From Trileptium ribeirensis (taxonomy: Eukaryota > Nematoda > Enoplea > Enoplida > Thoracostomopsidae): DNA of 31,856 bases. The notes under the pieces were generated by a model. The model did not search any database, had not been told where the DNA came from, and was given only the letters and a program-made list of their open reading frames with translations. The stretch is from positions 1-31,856 of the forward strand of contig JASANE010003888.1 in NCBI GenBank assembly GCA_030248225.1, in the 5' to 3' direction. Both the position numbers and the translations under genes were made by a program. Positions 30,262-31,856 of this stretch are shown one piece after another; the first letter of the stretch is position 1; the number at the start of each line of letters is the position of its first letter.

Positions 30262-31856
30262 CTAGATATAATAGTTTGGCGAAAGACAATAGTTGCATAA
30301 CAATGCAATAATTATAATCACCCAAGGCCAACAAACATGGGTTTAAGAACAATTGTCACTATCTGCGGATCACGAATGGCACCATGGATTTTAAGGATGA
30401 CGGGAAGTATTTTGATCGTGATAGTCCAACAACTCCAAATTTACTCAACAATGACTGCACATATACTAGTGGTAGGAATAGAAAAGTGACTCGAAAAGAT
30501 TTTAAATAAAACAGACTCGAGTCCTGGAAAATGTAACTGGTAATGCGCCAACATGCTGCATTATTTAAAAACCATGAAGACCTATATTCGGTCTTCCAAT
30601 GACCAAATCACATTCATTCTCTAATTCAAGGCTTCCCAGTACAAAATGTCCAAGTCACGCATTGAAAAGCGTCCTTGAAAGGTTCTGCATTGTTTACTTT
30701 TAGTCCGTGTTTTGCTCAAATTACGCTCGCCTCTTCAGAAGCCGTCCTTAAATTAGCTACAATTCAAATTAATTAAAAATAGTTTTGGAGTCATTTTTCA
30801 CGTTAGAGCCCATAAATCGTAAGTAACAGAAACACGCCATCGTATTTATTCAGCAAACATATGTCCTATTCTATCTTCATAAAACCAACTTAAATCTAAA
30901 ATTTGACTATTTTTGGTGACAAAAATTATACAGATGTCTGATATGTCCACAACCCTCAGACAAGTGAGCGGTGTTCGGGGTGCCCGCACGTTCATTTATG
31001 AGTGAAATTTCACAATAAGAGATAAATTTTGATTAAAATGCTAAATAGTTCCATATTTTCATGTAGGTTTATTACCGCAAGTATTTTCAGGTTCTAAAAC
31101 GCCGTTTTAACTTTAGAATTAGTGGTGATTAATCTTTTAAATATATTTTGCATACATAAAACAGAAACTAAAAATTTTTGTATTTCGTTGAACATGGGGA
31201 TTTTAGCCGAGCTGGGGGTGGACATGGGGAAAATGTCAAGGAATCTGACGTATTTGGAAAGTGGTGGGTCCTATCACTGTGGACAAGCCAGAGTGTTCAC
31301 AAAAATAACTCAGAAATAGGAAAATGAGAAATTTTTATTCTTTTTAATTTGTAAAAATATAAGACTCTGAGCTTGACCGAATAAATTTATGACAAAAATC
31401 ATTCCAGCAAAATGAATACGGCTATGTAATGCATATTTGTAGTAACCAAATGCTGCGTTGAGACAGAAGGGTTTAGCGCCATTGCCTTTAAATATTAGTT
31501 AGCCATATGAAGCCTCATGATGGGCCATTGTGATCCGGAAAATATGTTCGCGCCTTATTTCGGATCCATATCTGAAATCTCGGTATGAAATAAACGATAC
31601 ACGTCTGTCACTGGACCTACACAAAAACTTGAACTAAATAGTGCCAGCTATTCCAAGTCCATTACATCGGCGAAATATACACTAATAATGGTAGAATACC
31701 ATGATTTTGAATATGGGCTATCTATTCTGTAGCTGGGCTCTCTATTCGCTGAAAATTTTGCCAGGGGCATGAACCAGGGCGGCGGCCAAAAATCGGCGGT
31801 CGGTTTTGGTTCGGAATAAGCGAGCGCCCGCTTCTGATACAATATTAACCGAGCAA
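30262..31856. other. upstream of the visible LC3 exons; no gene resolved
   Basis: It should be intron and/or 5' part of the LC3 gene. I searched the minus strand to about 31 kb for an exon ending in phase 1 with the usual F-K-x-R start and did not find one. Short frames (31122-31319 plus, 31648-31842 minus) have no domain. Confidence 0.3.

Overview
The window is animal nuclear DNA: AT-rich, gene-poor and crowded with repeats. Spliced genes with short introns, a Ty3/gypsy-type LTR element carrying an envelope gene, an ISXO2/Merlin-like transposase remnant, a non-LTR retrotransposon remnant, a MITE and a satellite array fit an invertebrate. An arthropod is plausible, but the exact group cannot be fixed from sequence alone.

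Layout. 1-8117: an LTR element whose 5' LTR is cut by the window edge. Its order is LTR, tRNA-Gln-type primer binding site, gag (CCHC knuckle, then one in-frame amber codon followed by 112 more open codons), an intact 710-codon class I fusion-type env, and the 3' LTR. No pol is present: only 24 bases separate the extended gag frame from env. 8118-8817: AT-rich DNA with AAGC-type motifs. 8818-15260: a stretch bounded by an inverted pair of 15-bp sequences. It holds a broken ISXO2-like DDE transposase (9389-10331), an LTR-like segment, and a long GC-richer block (about 10.9-14.6 kb) with hairpins and a thrice-repeated motif but no convincing gene. 15261-19260: diverged tandem and dispersed repeats, a candidate terminal exon and a PAN/apple-like exon. 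19260-25230: mostly unassigned, with several low-confidence exons and a candidate three-exon secreted-protein gene on the minus strand (24504 to 23825). 25239-26233: a 146-bp satellite, about seven units. 26459-26860: a diverged triple repeat. 26871-27351: a MITE with terminal inverted repeats of about 40 bp. 27753-30261: the clearest host gene, the last three coding exons of an LC3/Atg8-family gene on the minus strand, with a GC-rich island and a LINE remnant in its large intron.

How it fits together. The LTR element can at most supply Gag and Env and would need reverse transcriptase, protease and integrase from elsewhere. The LC3 homologue would act in autophagosome formation. Its frame stops directly after the glycine that is lipidated in this family, so it should not need C-terminal trimming by ATG4. 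Much of the remaining DNA is repeat remnants or unassigned sequence.
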